Positions 1 through 13,963 are shown, numbered from the stretch's first letter. The stretch: 64,000 nucleotides of DNA from Littorina saxatilis (GCF_037325665.1 NC_090246.1:33024286-33088285), one strand, 5' to 3'. The notes: a model not told the origin generated them from the sequence alone. A program made the numbers and translations.

Positions 1-620
1 TCAAATTGATTGACATTTTGGCCAAGCAATCTTCGACGAAGGCCGGACTTCGTTATTGCATTTCAGTTTGGTGGCTTAAACATTAGTTAATGACTTTGGT
101 CATTAAAAATCTGAAAATTGTAAAAAAAAAAAAAAATTTATAAAACGATCCAAATTTACGTTCATCTTATTCTTCATCATTTTCTGATTCCAAAAACATA
201 TAAATATGATAATTTGGATTAAAAACAAGCTCTGAAAATTAAAAAAATTAAAAATTATGATCAAAATTAAATTTCCAAAATCGTTTCAAAAACTATTTCA
301 TCTTATTCCTTGTCGGTTCCTGATTCCAAAAACATATAGCTATGATATGTTTGGATTAAAAACACGCTCAGAAAGTTAAAACGAAGAGAGGTACAGTAAA
401 GCGTGCTATGAAGCACAGCGCAATCGCTACCGCGCCAAACAGGCTCGTCACTTTCACTGCCTTTGGCCTATTATGGTCCGCTGGACCCGAAAAGCAATAG
501 CTAACTAACTAACTAACTAACTTTCACTGCCTTTTGCACTAGCGGCGGACTACGTTCAGTTTCATTCTGTGAGTTCCACAGCTTGACTAAATGTAGTAAT
601 TTCGCCTTACGCGACTTGTT
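1..620 (+). mobile_element. Dispersed repeat R1, 5'-cut copy
   Basis: This matches the right-hand three quarters of the complete copy at 37131-37984, with the same order of blocks: 'ATCTTCGACGAAG', two 'TGATTCCAAAAACATATA' blocks, 'CGCTCAGAAAGTTAAAACG', and the end 'TTCGCCTTACGCGACTTGTT'. The left part lies outside the window. An extra ~100 bp with an (ACTA)n tract (about 498-524) sits between the 'AAAGCGTGCTAT' and 'TTTCACTGCC' blocks. No coding capacity is seen. The class is uncertain; see the finding on shared terminal hairpins. Confidence 0.8.
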
Positions 621-1000
621 TGTCTGATGTTTTCGTTAGTGCGATAAATGCCGCTGTTGTTGTTTGAAGGATGTACTCCCAGAGGGGGATTATAGATTGT
701 AGAAAACTCTTTTTTTTATCGTAAAAGGGATCACCTTTCTAAGATCATAAAAACTGAATTCGTATGGCTTACTCCCATGCAAATACAGGTCAAACACAAT
801 GACAAGTTTTCAATTTTATGAGAGATGAAGTTTCCATCGGATTGCATGTGGGGGCCCCCTGGGGGGGGGGGGGGGAGCTTTGCATGATATATAAAATGCA
901 ATAAAATGGCTTACAACCTTGCAGTCAAAGAAACACATTGGGTCTGCATGAAAAAGTATCAAAACAAAGTGTGTATCCCACGCAAGGGAGGGAGGAGGGG

Positions 1001-1001
<1 letters not shown>

Positions 1002-1073
<72 letters not shown>

Positions 1074-1083
1074 GAGAGAGAGA
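1002..1083. repeat. (GA)n microsatellite
   Basis: About 80 bp of near-perfect GA dinucleotide with a single interruption near 1070, flanked on the left by a purine-rich G tract. Arg-Glu and Ser-Leu ORFs across it are repeat artefacts. Confidence 0.97.
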
Positions 1084-2107
1084 TTTATCGCAAACGTTGA
1101 ATAAAAAAAAAACTAGTACAGGACATTCAAGATTGATGACCTTTTGCCGACAATGAACAACCGCAGTGGGCATACATATTTAAAATAAGAGTGTGTTATC
1201 AACCTAACATCGCAGCAACCGCGTGTGTGCGACGGGAACAAGAGTCAAGAGATCGGGCTAATTAGCGCAAAGGTCATTACACCGTACGACCCGTAAGAGA
1301 ACGGCAAGACACTGATCATAAGTTGTGTCTTGTCGCTGTTGAGCGATATCGCTTCACCTTTTGCACAGCCAAGCAATGATGATGGCTTTGGCTCACCTTC
1401 TTTCAATGGAAAGGGAGATAACTCTATAACAGTTATCTATGAGTCGTTGCAACTGCTAAGGGTGTAGCTACAAAGCCGTCCAGATAAGTGAAAATGAACG
1501 AGCGAGATTTGCTGAACAAGTAAATATACTGTTCCACCCATTTGCGCACAAAACCTCGAAAAATTCAATCCGCTTTATCAAAACATTGAAGGTTGCTGCC
1601 TGTAAATGCAACATTTCCAGAAGCCCAGCGGATGTCTTTTATCTAGAAAGCGTAATGGAAAATGAGATATCATACGATGCTGGGTAGAAGGAATGTAGGT
1701 ATGGAATGGCAGTGAAAGCAAAGGTGTTCTACAGCTAAGCTAGAATATATTAGGTAAAAGTGATTGTCATCAGCCCCACAGTATGAGACACGATGGAGCA
1801 CACGAACTACACGAACTACACTTGAATGAGAAAGTTCAGTTTTAGTTGGGCGAGAAAGAAAAGTTAAACTGCACTCTAATAACGTCTAGAAATTAAAGCC
1901 TTAGCGTTTGTTGATGACTAGCAACATCAACAAGCACATTTGGCCTTGCAATGTTTCTTTTCAAAGCAGGATGTAGTAACACTGGTGCCAATTATTCATG
2001 TAACAGGAAGAGATAATTCACAACAAAACATGAGAAACAAAACTTCCTGTGGAAATTAACACTGTACTACCTCGTCTAACACGTGTTTCTCAAAGATCCT
2101 ACCCAAA

Positions 2108-2109
<2 letters not shown>

Positions 2110-2176
<67 letters not shown>
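2110..2176. repeat. (GA)n followed by (GACA)n
   Basis: About 43 bp of GA dinucleotide passing directly into about six GACA tetranucleotides. The second motif probably arose from the first by substitution and slippage. Confidence 0.95.
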
Positions 2177-2177
<1 letters not shown>

Positions 2178-2570
2178 TGAGATAGAGACAGACTGACAGA
2201 CAGATGCAAACAGTGAGAGAAGAGGAACAAGAAACGAACGAAAAAGCGACACCTTCCCAGTAATCCTACATAGAAACAGTGACTCTGGGTAGCAGTAAAA
2301 CCACTTCAACAGGCTCAGAAGCGACAAGCCTTCCAAGGGGGGAACATAAGGTGACAAGCCAGCCGGTTGTGCTCTTGCTTCACGGGCCAGGATTCAGCAC
2401 ACTTTCAGCTTTTTGCTTCCAGAAATGGATTACTTCTAGCTCGACCAAAAAAAAAAAAAAACTCGCGCATCCCCTTGACAGACACGCAATCTCAGATTTT
2501 TTTTTTCTTGTTTAAATTCACTCATTTCTGTTCTTATCTCGCTTTTTTTTTTGTTCCAGCTCCCCAGACA

Positions 2571-2748
<178 letters not shown>

Positions 2749-3639
2749 CTCCAACACACCACAGACACCCAACCCAAAAACATGTATGTCGGAGTGTGTG
2801 GACTATGTATCTTTTCTTGTCTTTGACAATCTTTGTTAAAACGATTATGAACAGACTTATAACCTCGTTTGCTATTATTACATTCTCTGTTCGTGAATGC
2901 TTACGCGCATGTTTACTGTGTATCGGTATGTGTATATTTTTGGTCTCCTTGCCCTTTTTAGCGCTGTTCTTCATTGCAGAAGCGTTAGTTTCTTTGTTCG
3001 TTTATCATTATGAATTCGTAAAAGCTTGTACAAGAGCAAAACGACCGAGTATGCCCACAGCAGAAACATCCCACCCCACTGCATAGTTTGTACAAGTATT
3101 AGTTCTTTGTGTGCGTGGTGTTGACCCAGTAAAGCTATATATATGTACGAACGTCTCAGTAAGCTGATGTACTAGTCCCTTCATCCTGGATTGTAGCAAA
3201 CCAGGGTGTGCGTGATATTGTTCCTGGGAGGTCAGCCTTAACAAAAACATCTGTCACAAAATGTGTCATGTGTCCCCATGGTTCATCGTCTTAACTAGCA
3301 TTGGCCCTTGCTGTCACTTTTTGCAATATATATCTCTCCTATCCCCCCCCCCCCCCCAACTCGTACATAAACACACACATTCCCAACCTGACCATCTTGC
3401 CTTACCATTCCTATGTCAAGTCAATTTATAGCAGAGAGAAAATTCCAGTATTAAAACTCATTCAGAAAGTGTTCGGGGAAAAACAAAACATAAAGAGGAC
3501 AGACAGCTACGACTTAGCAGTGTGACCACTTAAAATTCAAAACACCCAACCAGTAAGTTGCAGCATCCGCCGTTTCACCTCTGACATTTCCTTCAGACCA
3601 TTCCCCCTCCATCTGTGCGCATCCCTCTCCACCTCATCC

Positions 3640-3910
<271 letters not shown>

Positions 3911-6900
3911 CTGTTTTCTCCCTGTCTCTGTTTCTCTCTCCCTTCCCCCACCCCAAGAAACGTTTTTATTCAAAGCCAAAGGATTGAATTGATCATGCTT
4001 CGTAAAGCCAATGAATCAAAAAGAAGGCAGTCAGCATATAAAAGAGGATACAAAAAAAAATAAAAATAAAACTAGAGTTACCACCTCTGTGATAAGTGTA
4101 TTAACCTCCTTCAATGGCCTAAGACAGCTGTCGGAATAGGCAACTCATTTAGTGTGCTTCCTTTATTGCAGAGTTAATACTGAAGACTGTCTAGCACCAC
4201 ATATAAGGAGAAATGGTTCTTATAAAACAAACTGCAGCACTAAAGAATCGCTGAGAAAAAACAACGTCAATTTATAATTGTCCATAGCTCGTTCCAGGTT
4301 TAACTCGGGTCCTTACGCAAAGGCACAAGGGAACTGGGTGGACAGATTTACCCAGGAACGAAATACGATTTCAAGCAACTCCCAAAGGAAAGAAGGCAAG
4401 GTCAGGCTCAAACTACACCGAGAACAAATGAGAGCAACAGCTGCAAAAACAGTCTGTCGCAAGCACAGTGGCAGGCAAGAAAAGTCCATTTCCCCATTCT
4501 TCTCCATGCACTGAGACATGGTCACAATAAAATAGAAAGGAAAGCATTCATCGAAAAAGCAATTAACTGAAGTTGATTAGAATATGGTCAAACAATTCTC
4601 ATCAAATGTTATCGACAGTTCTGCACAGTTATATATATATGGATTTAAGCTGATTTCTTTTCAAACCATCAGTTGAAAGTCGTGTTCTTCTATTTCAAAT
4701 CCCAACGGATGCAAGAGCTAAAATCTAACTAAAAAGTCATTTATCAGAAAATCGATCACGTACTGAAGCTGTGTCCAGGTCTTGCGGAACAAATGACACC
4801 CACTAATGATGCCAATACCTTCACTCGTTTATTGCTAGTTTCGTGTTCTTCGTATGTTCAGCTCCTGGGTACAAGGTGCAAAACCATTTATCAGAAAAGC
4901 TATTAACTCGATTAAGCACAGGATTTTCATTAAATACGACGTGGTCCAAAGAGTTATTTCGCGACGTTCGTGTAAAATCCCAGTGCCACAACAAACACTA
5001 ATTGAAACCGTTTGCCTTAATATGTTTTAAACATTCAATTATTCTATTCTGCAGTTGAAATTGTCTTCATGTGGAAAGATGAAACAGAATTTACCTTTAG
5101 GCAGTCCTCCCTCCCTCCTCCCCCTCCAAATCTGGACGAACCTTCAGAGATTATGCAATGTTTTCTTAAATCAAGAAAGGCTGGAAGGATATCCCTCACT
5201 TTTTGTTAAACATAAACTGCGTATGGCAGCGAACTTCCAGAGCAAAAAAAGTGGAATAAGTAGACTGCTCGTTTCCTGAGCTACACTCCGAACAAATGAC
5301 CTGACAAACGGATCAAGAAAATCCTGTTTGGCTCCATCCCAAATGAGTAAAATCTCAAACAATGCACGTAAGTTGCAAAAGAAAGAAAGACAACGAACAA
5401 AATATATCGGAAGTGAATTATAACAATATGCGACGCTGCCATGGAAACGCACTTACGTTTCCATGATGCACTCTCTTATTCCATACTTCCCATCCTTTTC
5501 TCTCCAGGCGATTTTTGTTTCCACTCAAAATGTTAGCGGGGTCGGAGAAGTGGGGATGGAAGTGCAGCCAAGCAGTTTAATTCTCACAGAAAAGACCTTT
5601 TTCTTCTTATTCTGGGGTGGGTAGAATCATTATTCTCAAATCAATAAATCTAAGGGCGAGGTTGGAAGATTCTTGGAAGTGAAAGGGTTTTGGGCTGTAT
5701 GAGATAGGGGAGGGGGGGGGGGGGGGTAAGAGGGGGGCGGGAGTAATTTGTTTATGGATTTAGCCAAAGAATATTATTATTCGGCTAAAGAAAAATGAAG
5801 AAAATTTGGGAAAATGCACAATTAACTTCTTTTTTTAATTTTTTTTTATCCCAGAACAACTACCAGCTCTGCCGTAAAACTATAAGTCACGTTTAAAACA
5901 ATCAAGTTAACATTCGGGTAACATTTGCTTACACGGTTGGTTCTGTTCACATGTAGTCTAATCAACTCAAGAAGTTATCGTCAAGAAGAGATTACCTCCC
6001 AGTCAAAAGCAATAGCGCCCTAGGATGCAGATCGCACATGTATATGAACCATCTTAAAATACGTATAACATTGTGTATGACTTGGTGTAAGTTGTGGTCT
6101 TTGCCAGGTAATTATCCGAAATGCATAGATCTAACCGCTGTTATATCCAGTAATTGTAGCTACCATCATTTACAAAATACCCTGCTTTAATGTCAAATTT
6201 GAATTGCCTGGGACATGCCAGACACAGTCAAACCTCCAACACATTGCCAGTTTATCTACACAGTACAGTACTTCCAATTATACTTAGGAAACGACAAATT
6301 CGCAGCATGGAAACAGCACAGCCACGTGTCTACTGTGTGGGTGGCAGGTTACAGCGAAAACAAAACACAGGAAATGGAAAGAAGACTCGTCGGAGCCTTG
6401 GGGTGGAAACACTTAGAAGGGAGAAGGGGGTGGGAAGAACTGGGGGGGGGGGGGGGTGGACAAGATGGTTTTTGTGTCCAGTGGAGATGAATTAGAATGG
6501 AAATAGCCTCATCACAGGGCCAGCGTTAGCATCAGACATGCCTGTGGCATTGTTCATTCAAAGAGTTCAGAATCTGCCTCCCGGGCTCCTGCCAGACAAG
6601 ACGTGCTTTGTGCGAGTGGGTGTCGCCCCACATAAGCAAGCCCTTTGTTTCAGAATTCCATCCCGGCTCTTTGTTTTTGAAAGTTCATTGTGACATACGG
6701 ACAAGTTATCTACTCCTAGTCTGCACAATGCTGCCAACACCATATTTCACTACCTGCTGTTTGAATAAACTTTGAGCATATGTTCGGGAACAAAGTTATC
6801 ATAACGTCAACTAATGGGAAACGTGGTTACTGGTATAAAAAAAAAAAAGGTCAAAAGGTCATGATAAAAAAGGTGTGTCTTTAACAACATTACACCAAGT

Positions 6901-7732
6901 GTTTTACCGGAAGAAGCAGCACCACTCATATGAATACAGACATAAGAACTTGTAAAGAAGACAGGAAAATAAAAAATATAAAATATGTGCACAATTTCGC
7001 CATCAAGTAACCTCCTCCTCCACACACACAATAACTTCCTAAAAAACTGCAAATACAGTGCTAACAGAAATCTGCCTATATATATATATATTTAGAAAAT
7101 CTGATAATATAATGTCAAGTAGACCACAGCAAAATCCACGCACAACATACAAAATGACCACAGAAGAGCCGATACATGTAACATCATGAATCCCTCTTTT
7201 CTCTTTGTACATTTAGGGCCCATTCCACAACAAAAGACCCCTTTGTTCCCTTCTTTTAGCATTGCCATAAACTATCAGAAGACAGCTGACAAGGAAGACA
7301 TGACAGGAGGGATGGAACAGAGTAAATGACATGATAGAGGATGGGTGTTGGAGGGGTAGGGGGTTTCGAGGAGAGGACTGGAGAGGGGATAAGGGATAGA
7401 AGCTGCAGAAAAAGAGGAGAGTGGGTGCGTTAGGGGTGTGTGTGTGTGTGTGTGTGTGGGGGGGGGGGGGGTTAGAGTGGGGGAAGAGAGCAACAGGGTA
7501 GACCACGGGGTGTGGCGGAGGGGGATAGACTCAACTGGAAAAGAAAATGTGCGTATGTGGGGGGACTATTCTGTTTTACTCCAAACAGCTGCATGCATTT
7601 TCAGAGTACTTCACTCTGCAGAAATGGCAGCTCTTTAAATCTTTGTTTAACATGTTTGAAGGAGGGAGTGGGGTGGAGGAGGGGAGAAGGAAAAGGGGGC
7701 AGGGTAGAGAGGGTAAAGAAGAACAAGTCGCG

Positions 7733-8585
7733 TAAGGCGAAATAACAACATTTAGTCTAGCTGTCAAACTCACAGAATGAAACTGAACGCACTGCTTTTT
7801 TTCACCAAGACCACATACTCGTAGTTTCGTCAGTCCATCGCTCTTGGCAAAGGCAGTGAAATCGACAACCCATGCAGAAAAGTGCGGAAGTGGTCGCGCT
7901 GAGCAGGCACGCTTTTCTGTATGTCTATTCTTTTTAGCTTACTGAGTTTGTTATTATTTCAAACATATCATATCTATATGTTTTTGGAATCAGGGACCGA
8001 CAAGGAATAAGATGAAATTTAAGATGTTTTTAAATCGATTTCTGAAAATTAATTTTAATCATAATATTCATATTTTTATTTTTCAGAGCTTGTTTTTAAT
8101 CCCAATATAACATATGTATATGTTTTTGGAATCAGAAAAGGACGAAGAATAAGATGAAATTGTTTTTGGATCGTTTAATTAAAAAAAAAAAATTTTAATC
8201 ACAAGTTTTCGATGTTTAATGACCAAACTCATTCATTAGTTTTGAAGCCACCAAGCTGAAATGCAATACCGAAGTCCGGCCTTCGTCGAAGATTGCTTGG
8301 TCAAAATTTCAATCAATTTGATTAAAAAATGAGGGTGTGACAGTGCCGCCTCAACTTTTACAAAAAGCCGGATATATATGAAGTCATCAAAAAAATGAAA
8401 AAAACGTCCGGGGATATCATACCCAGGAACTCTCATGTCAAATTTCATAAAGATCGGTCCAGTAGTTTAGTCTGAATCGCTCTACACACACACACGCACA
8501 GACAGACACACACACACATACACCATGACCCTCGTCTCGATTCCCCCTCTATGTTAAAACATTTAGTCAAAACTTTACTAAATGT
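7733..8585 (-). mobile_element. Dispersed repeat R1, nearly full copy, minus orientation
   Basis: Read on the minus strand it starts with a diverged form of the R1 left end (TTAGTAAAGTTTTGACTAAAT), then a (TG)n tract, then the 'GATCTTTATGAAATTTGACA' block, and ends 'TTTCGCCTTACGCGACTTGTT'. It is collinear with 37131-37984 over about 850 bp. It holds no protein-coding region. It lies in the large cytohesin intron. Confidence 0.88.
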
Positions 8586-9360
8586 AAAAAAGAAGTGTTC
8601 ACTTAAGTTATGTGTAAGACAAAACATATAAATTTAAAAATAATGTGGCATGTGTTGTGACGTGTACTGTATAGTATATATATATATATTTATCCTACAT
8701 ACGTGAGAGAGACACCCGTGAGATAATAATCGTTCAAATCAAAAGTGTGTATATCATGTAAATGAGGTCATGTCAAGCAAGTCTGGCAAGGACCTGTTTT
8801 TCCACTGCTCATGATGCCAAAGTCACCGAGACAAACGTCATTTTAGAAAAAAAAATTGCGCTCGCTAATTACCCTCGATGAATCTTTAGAACTAACACGC
8901 CACGCCACACTTTCAGAGTGACGTTTCTTTGCTTTGACGTAAGTACAGTATGTAGGATAAACAGAATACTACATGGCTTGATGTGTCGTACCAGATTTAC
9001 ACTCGTTGCTTTTTCAAATAGTGAACAGCTCGCTTTCGCTCGAAGTTCAATATTTAAAAAAAACACTCGTGTAAATCTGGTACAACACAGCAAGCCATAT
9101 AATGTGAGTATGGAGGGAGGGGGCAGTGTGTGTATCTGTGTGCAGGGTGTGTGGGTGAGGGGAGGGGTCCAAGATAAAGGGGTCTTATCTGAAATCCTGA
9201 AAGAACTATATGGCCCAGGAACCACACACCTCTACTAATACAAAAGCAAACAAATTACATGTAACAAGAAAAGAAAGAGTAAACCTAACTACTTCATTTC
9301 TGTTTCCAGAAAGTGCATGTACATGTACAATCCATATGTTTGAACTAAAAAGTTACTTAC
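8586..9360. other. Intronic DNA left of cytohesin exon 3
   Basis: No gene is seen. It contains a short (TA)n tract near 8679-8690 and an imperfect inverted repeat, with 'ACCAGATTTACAC' near 8990 answered by 'GTGTAAATCTGGTAC' near 9069. It is transcribed as part of the cytohesin primary transcript. Confidence 0.5.
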
Positions 9361-12300
9361 TGCTCATCCCCAAAGTCCATGGTAACCAGTTCATTGGTGA
9401 CATCTTCAATTTCTCTTTTTAACTCCTGAAAAAAAAAACCAGTGTTGTTCTGATAAGAGAAGAAAATCATTAAAAAAATCAAATGTACACACCACATATT
9501 AAAATCCAAATGCTTATTTCTTCTCATATATACACAATGTAATTTTGGAGAGAACATTTTTTTTAACAATTTTCTTACTGTTTGAAACTAAAAAAAAGTC
9601 ATTCAGAAATGTCCATTCCCTGTGAACTAAAAACAAACAAATAAACAAATCTGAGATAAATCATTAAGTGGCTGCTCTGAATCTGATGTATTACTCTTCA
9701 AAACGTTAAAATACTATGTCTTGAAACTGAAAGAGGGGATAGTAAATCGCAGCACAGTTTTACAGGGTTACTGAAGAGGAACAAAAGGCAAAGGGACCAC
9801 AGAGGGTATCCTTTATTCATTGCAAGATGTCCTCTCATCACAAATTCAACTGTAGTACACAAGAGTATCTCACTATCTGAAAAGACAGGGTTCACAAAAC
9901 TGAAGTATCAGTTCACTTTATTTTGTTAATAATTTCATACAGTAATCTCGATGATTGATTTGTATTACTATTACATTGTAGTTCACCCAGCTCCTGCACC
10001 CCTCCCCATTTCATGGCTTTGTTTCAAGCAGGTACCACTAACAGGCAATTAACAAATATTCGGAATGTCCAGCCTAATGTAGGAATAATTCAAGAAACAG
10101 GAAAGTAAGCGCTCTGGATGTAGAATTAATCTAGATCCCTGCCCTATTACTAGCAATTCAACACAGCCGAAGGTACGCAAAAGTACACAGTATTAACCTG
10201 GATTCTAATTTTTCCTCTATATTTTAATTTTCTATGCTTTTAGGACATGTATATCTTTCATGTTGTTTTTGAGTGACCCTGGTTATGGAAAACCTCTCAG
10301 GTAAAGTAGTATGCATTACCTCTATCTCAAACAGCAACTGTTTCTTCTTTTCTTGGATGCCGCGTAGAAGAGTCTGTTCATCGTGTGTTAAATCTGGAAA
10401 ATAAATGAAGTTGCAATACAGGTAACAAATGAAAATGTACTTATCTTGCTACAGATATAAAAAAAAAGTTCAGCACTTAAAAGTTTGTTAATGCAACAAT
10501 CAACAGATCTTTCCTAAAGTTTCAGAACGCCAAGAAGAAATAGACAATACTACTAAATGTACTACTAAACCATCGGAGGAAGAAGAAAGACAGTCTCACT
10601 CTCAGAGAGGCTGAGAGGGAGAGCGATTCAGAGGTATCCATAGGGAGAGATACTCAGAGACAGACTAGCACACACACACACAAAGAAAGACACCAGAGCA
10701 TGACATAAAACCACTAGACAGTAGTTTCCCTCTAAACTAATTGACCTGAAATCTACCCAGTGCCTGGAAGCATTATTATTTCATTAATGCAGAGTGTATC
10801 GTTCTGGCAGTTGAAGTAAAATGTTAAGATTTAACTCTAAAATTTGCTGCCATCGGCAATCACTGCTGCGTGAATCAGTGTTGTTCTCATGCCTTGGTTT
10901 TTGCTCACTGATGCATACTTAGGTATAGGTATCGGTAGTAGGGACAATGAGAAGACCCTGCAGCCTTTTTACATACCCTCATTTTATTCCAAATTGCATT
11001 TGGTCTGTTAAATGCATGCTCATTTAGAAATGTTATGACAAATAGTCACCCATCATATTCATACAGACTTTCTTTCAGTTTCATCATGTTTTTGTGTGTA
11101 AACTGGATGTATAACTTATCACCACTGTTTCTTGTGTTTTCGTACACATTGTCAATACAAAAAAAAGTAAGACCTGTCAAGACCGGCACGGTTGGCCTAG
11201 TGATAAGGCGTCCGCCCCGTGATCGGGAGGTCGTGGGTTCGAACCCCGGCCGGGTCATACCTAAGACTTTAAAATTAGCAATCTAGTGGCTGCTCCGCCT
11301 GGCGTCTGGCATTATGGGGTTAGTGCTAGGACTGGTTGGTCTGGTGTCAGAATAATGTGACTGGGTGAGACATGAAGCCTGTGCTGCGACTTCTGTCTTG
11401 TGTGTGGCGCACGTTATATGTCAAAGCAACACCGCCCTGATATGGCCCTTCGTGGTCGGCTGGGCGTTAAGCAAACAAACAGACAAACAAAAGACCTGTC
11501 AATATCATCCACTCCATTCAATATTTTGTACGCCTGAATCAAATCTCATCTCTTTCTTCTGTGCTTAAGTGATGGAAGTTGTAATGTTCTTAAGCGTTCA
11601 CCGTAAGACAGAGTCTCAAGGTCAGGAAGCAGCTTGGTAGCTCTTCTCTGTACATTTTCAATCTGGATCGACTGACATTTTAGGTTTGGGTACCAAATCA
11701 CGTTCCCATATATATATATATATAAATGAGGACTATACTTGCATGCTCTGACAGATTCTTATAACCCCTGTCCGATAATGTTAACATGTAGGACTCAGGA
11801 GGTCTTCTCAATCAATCAATCAAATCAATATGAGGCTTATATCGCGCGTATTCCGTGGGTACAGTTCTAAGCGCAGGGATTTTTATTTTTTTAATATTTT
11901 TTTTATGCAATTTATTTATGCCGTGTGAGATGGACTTTTTTTTACACAATACATATCACGCATTCACATCGACCAGCAGATCGCAGCCATTTCGGCGCAT
12001 ATCCTACTTTTCACGGCCTATTATCTTCTCACTGAACAAAGCTTTTTTCGTAATGAGGAAATTTGGACCAATACAGTTACATTATACATATTTTCAATCT
12101 AGATCAATCCTCATAACTGACTTAAATTGTCCTGTAGTGCAACTGGTCTGAGAACAACACTGGGCAAAATGTCCCTCTCAATCCAAAAGGATTGACACAG
12201 TAAGTTACTAAATTTTTACCCCAGTAATTATGCAGGTAAATGTGCTCTACTTAAAACAATAAAAATTCTACAGATTAGATTTTGAAAACTCATTTTACTT

Positions 12301-13963
12301 TAAGAGAGGCTCTTCGACTGAGGACTTAATTGGTCAAGGAGTCTTCTTGATCGCAATTCAAGGATAATTCACTGAAACCAGCCTTTGGTTCAGCCTCGGT
12401 GAAACACATGTGAGACATTTGTCCCCCTTAACCAAATTTCAATGGGACATATGATATAGTCAAAGGCAGGCTTAGGCGGTCTGTAAATGTTTTTGTCTAA
12501 AGATGCAAAATGGTGCAATATATGGTGCCATCTGAGATTTTGCCACTGTATTATGTTAATTTCGGTGTGTGCATGTGTGTATGTGTGTGTGTGTGTGCGT
12601 GATTGCATTTCTGTTGATGTTAGAGACAAAGACTGTTCAAAATGAGCTCTGGATTCCAAAAGAAGAGGGAATAATTTTAAGAAGAAACCAAAAGGGAAAA
12701 GAAAATGAAGGTTGAATGATCGTTAAACAAAGAGAGAGTAACTATATTGACTGCCTGAATAGAACTTGGCCCATCCGTCAATGAAACCGCAGCTCCAAGA
12801 AAATTGCTGAGGTGGCAAATGTTCGGGTCTTTGACTCAAAAAAAAAAGGAAAGTCTCTTTCGAGAGCTTTTTGTGACGAGGAGCTCTGAGCTCTGACCAA
12901 CTTGTGGGACCTTGAATAACTCTGTTTAGTTCATTTCAAATACATGTGGGAAAATATGGCTGATGGGGTCTATGTCGACCAAAAGAGTGGGATTTCCTGT
13001 AGGTGGAGTTCCTGTAGGTGAATTCCCTGTATACAGGGAATACCACAGGGTGTAGTTCCTGTAGCGTTTCGCTGACATCGCTGAAAGTCACGTGATACTT
13101 AGCGACATCGATAGAATTTGATGTTTTTCAATCTTTTTTTTATATTTCTTAGAAATTCGAGTATGGTTTTCAAGTTGTATTGAAAAACTCCACCCTGTGG
13201 GATTCCCTGTATACAAGGAATCCCTTTACAGGAACTTCACCTACAGGGAATCCCACTCTTTTTGTCGACATAGACCCCATCAGCGAAAATATGCGGTAGC
13301 AACCCTATTTGTTATTATTATTTGAACATGTATTGGTTCATAGTCCTACATCATGTACTTATCAATTCCTGTATTAGTCCTAACTGCACTGTAGTCACCT
13401 TCAGTTCAACACACCAATTACATATGCCTTACCATTACCATGGACGCTCTATAAAGTAAAATCTACATTACACCGCAATACCAGGAAGCGGAATATACGT
13501 TCTTCTTCGCGTGGGATTGCGTTTCTAGGACTACCTTACTCAAAAGTGTGTGGTGTGACTCAGTCATTGCTCCGACAGTGACAGATTATTATTCATCATA
13601 CATCAAAAGGAGTACCTAAACAAAACAAGTTCCAAGAGTAATACTAATAGAAACCTTTGGACCGAAAGGCTTGAGCTTTTACTTTCGTTAAATCAATTCA
13701 TCTATTCCATCAATCAATATTTAGTTATCTTGGTATAGAGAAGTTCCGAAATCAGACTTGAGTTTCACAAATCACCAGCCTCAAAAACGATACCGAGGGC
13801 GAGGGCGAGGTAGGTGGGATTAGCCCAAAAAGACAACAAAAACCATCCTGATTTTGACTTCAACGGGACAGAACTAACACAAATCTCATCTAAACTTGAA
13901 TCAATACAAAAGACCGTGAAATAACTTACCATCCAGATTAACACTGCCGCTCCCTGCCTCCAT
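9361..13963 (-). CDS. CYTH: Cytohesin (ARF guanine-nucleotide exchange factor), first three coding exons
   Basis: Cytohesins activate ARF GTPases at the plasma membrane through a Sec7 domain, and bind phosphoinositides through a PH domain. Three minus-strand exons are seen: 13963-13930 (ATG, phase 1 end), 10393-10320, and 9425-9361 (phase 2 end). All have AG/GT borders and the phases join exactly. They encode 57 residues starting MEAGSGSVNLDDLTHDEQ, then QEKKKQLLFEIEELKREIED, ending in TMDFGDE. This matches the N-terminal coiled coil of vertebrate cytohesins in order and spacing (the DLT-x-x-E start, then the ELLxxIxxLKxEIxEVxNEI heptads). That segment mediates dimerisation and binding to GRASP/CYTIP-type partners in known members. 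The Sec7, PH and polybasic exons must lie left of the window. Which vertebrate paralogue it matches cannot be decided from this segment. Confidence 0.9.
11181..11490 (+). mobile_element. tRNA-derived SINE with 12-bp target duplication
   Basis: The head looks like a tRNA: an A-box-like 'TGGCCTAGTGATAAGGCG' and a B-box 'GGTTCGAACCC'. It is followed by a ~200-bp body and the tail 'GGTCGGCTGGGCGTTAAGC' plus an (AAAC)n-type end. It is flanked by perfect direct repeats AAGACCTGTCAA at 11169-11180 and 11491-11502, the mark of LINE-driven insertion. It lies in cytohesin intron 1. It is not a functional tRNA gene, because the body runs on without an acceptor-stem partner. Confidence 0.92.
11806..12022 (-). 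mobile_element. Truncated SINE of the (TTGA)n-tailed family, minus strand
   Basis: Read on the minus strand it carries the 3' half of the SINE seen complete at 27306-27717: 'AGGATATGCGCCGAAATGGC', 'ATCTCACACGGCATAAATAA', 'ACTGTACCCACGGAATA', then a (TTGA)n-type tail at the 11806 side. The tRNA-like head is missing. Confidence 0.85.
12959..13284. mobile_element. Mutator-like MITE (family M), 326 bp, 9-bp target duplication
   Basis: Terminal inverted repeats start 'GCTGATGGGGTCTATGTCGA' and extend through 'CCAAAAGAGTGGGATT' with few mismatches. The element is flanked by perfect 9-bp direct repeats GAAAATATG at 12950-12958 and 13285-13293. Each arm also holds a palindromic block 'CCCTGTATACAGGG' or a near variant. 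A 9-bp duplication with long inverted repeats fits Mutator-like elements. A second member is at 22911-23586. No coding region is present. Confidence 0.85.

Noticed and set aside
11181-11260. Possible tRNA gene
   Set aside because: A and B boxes are present, but the sequence continues into a SINE body with target duplications and no acceptor stem. It is a SINE.
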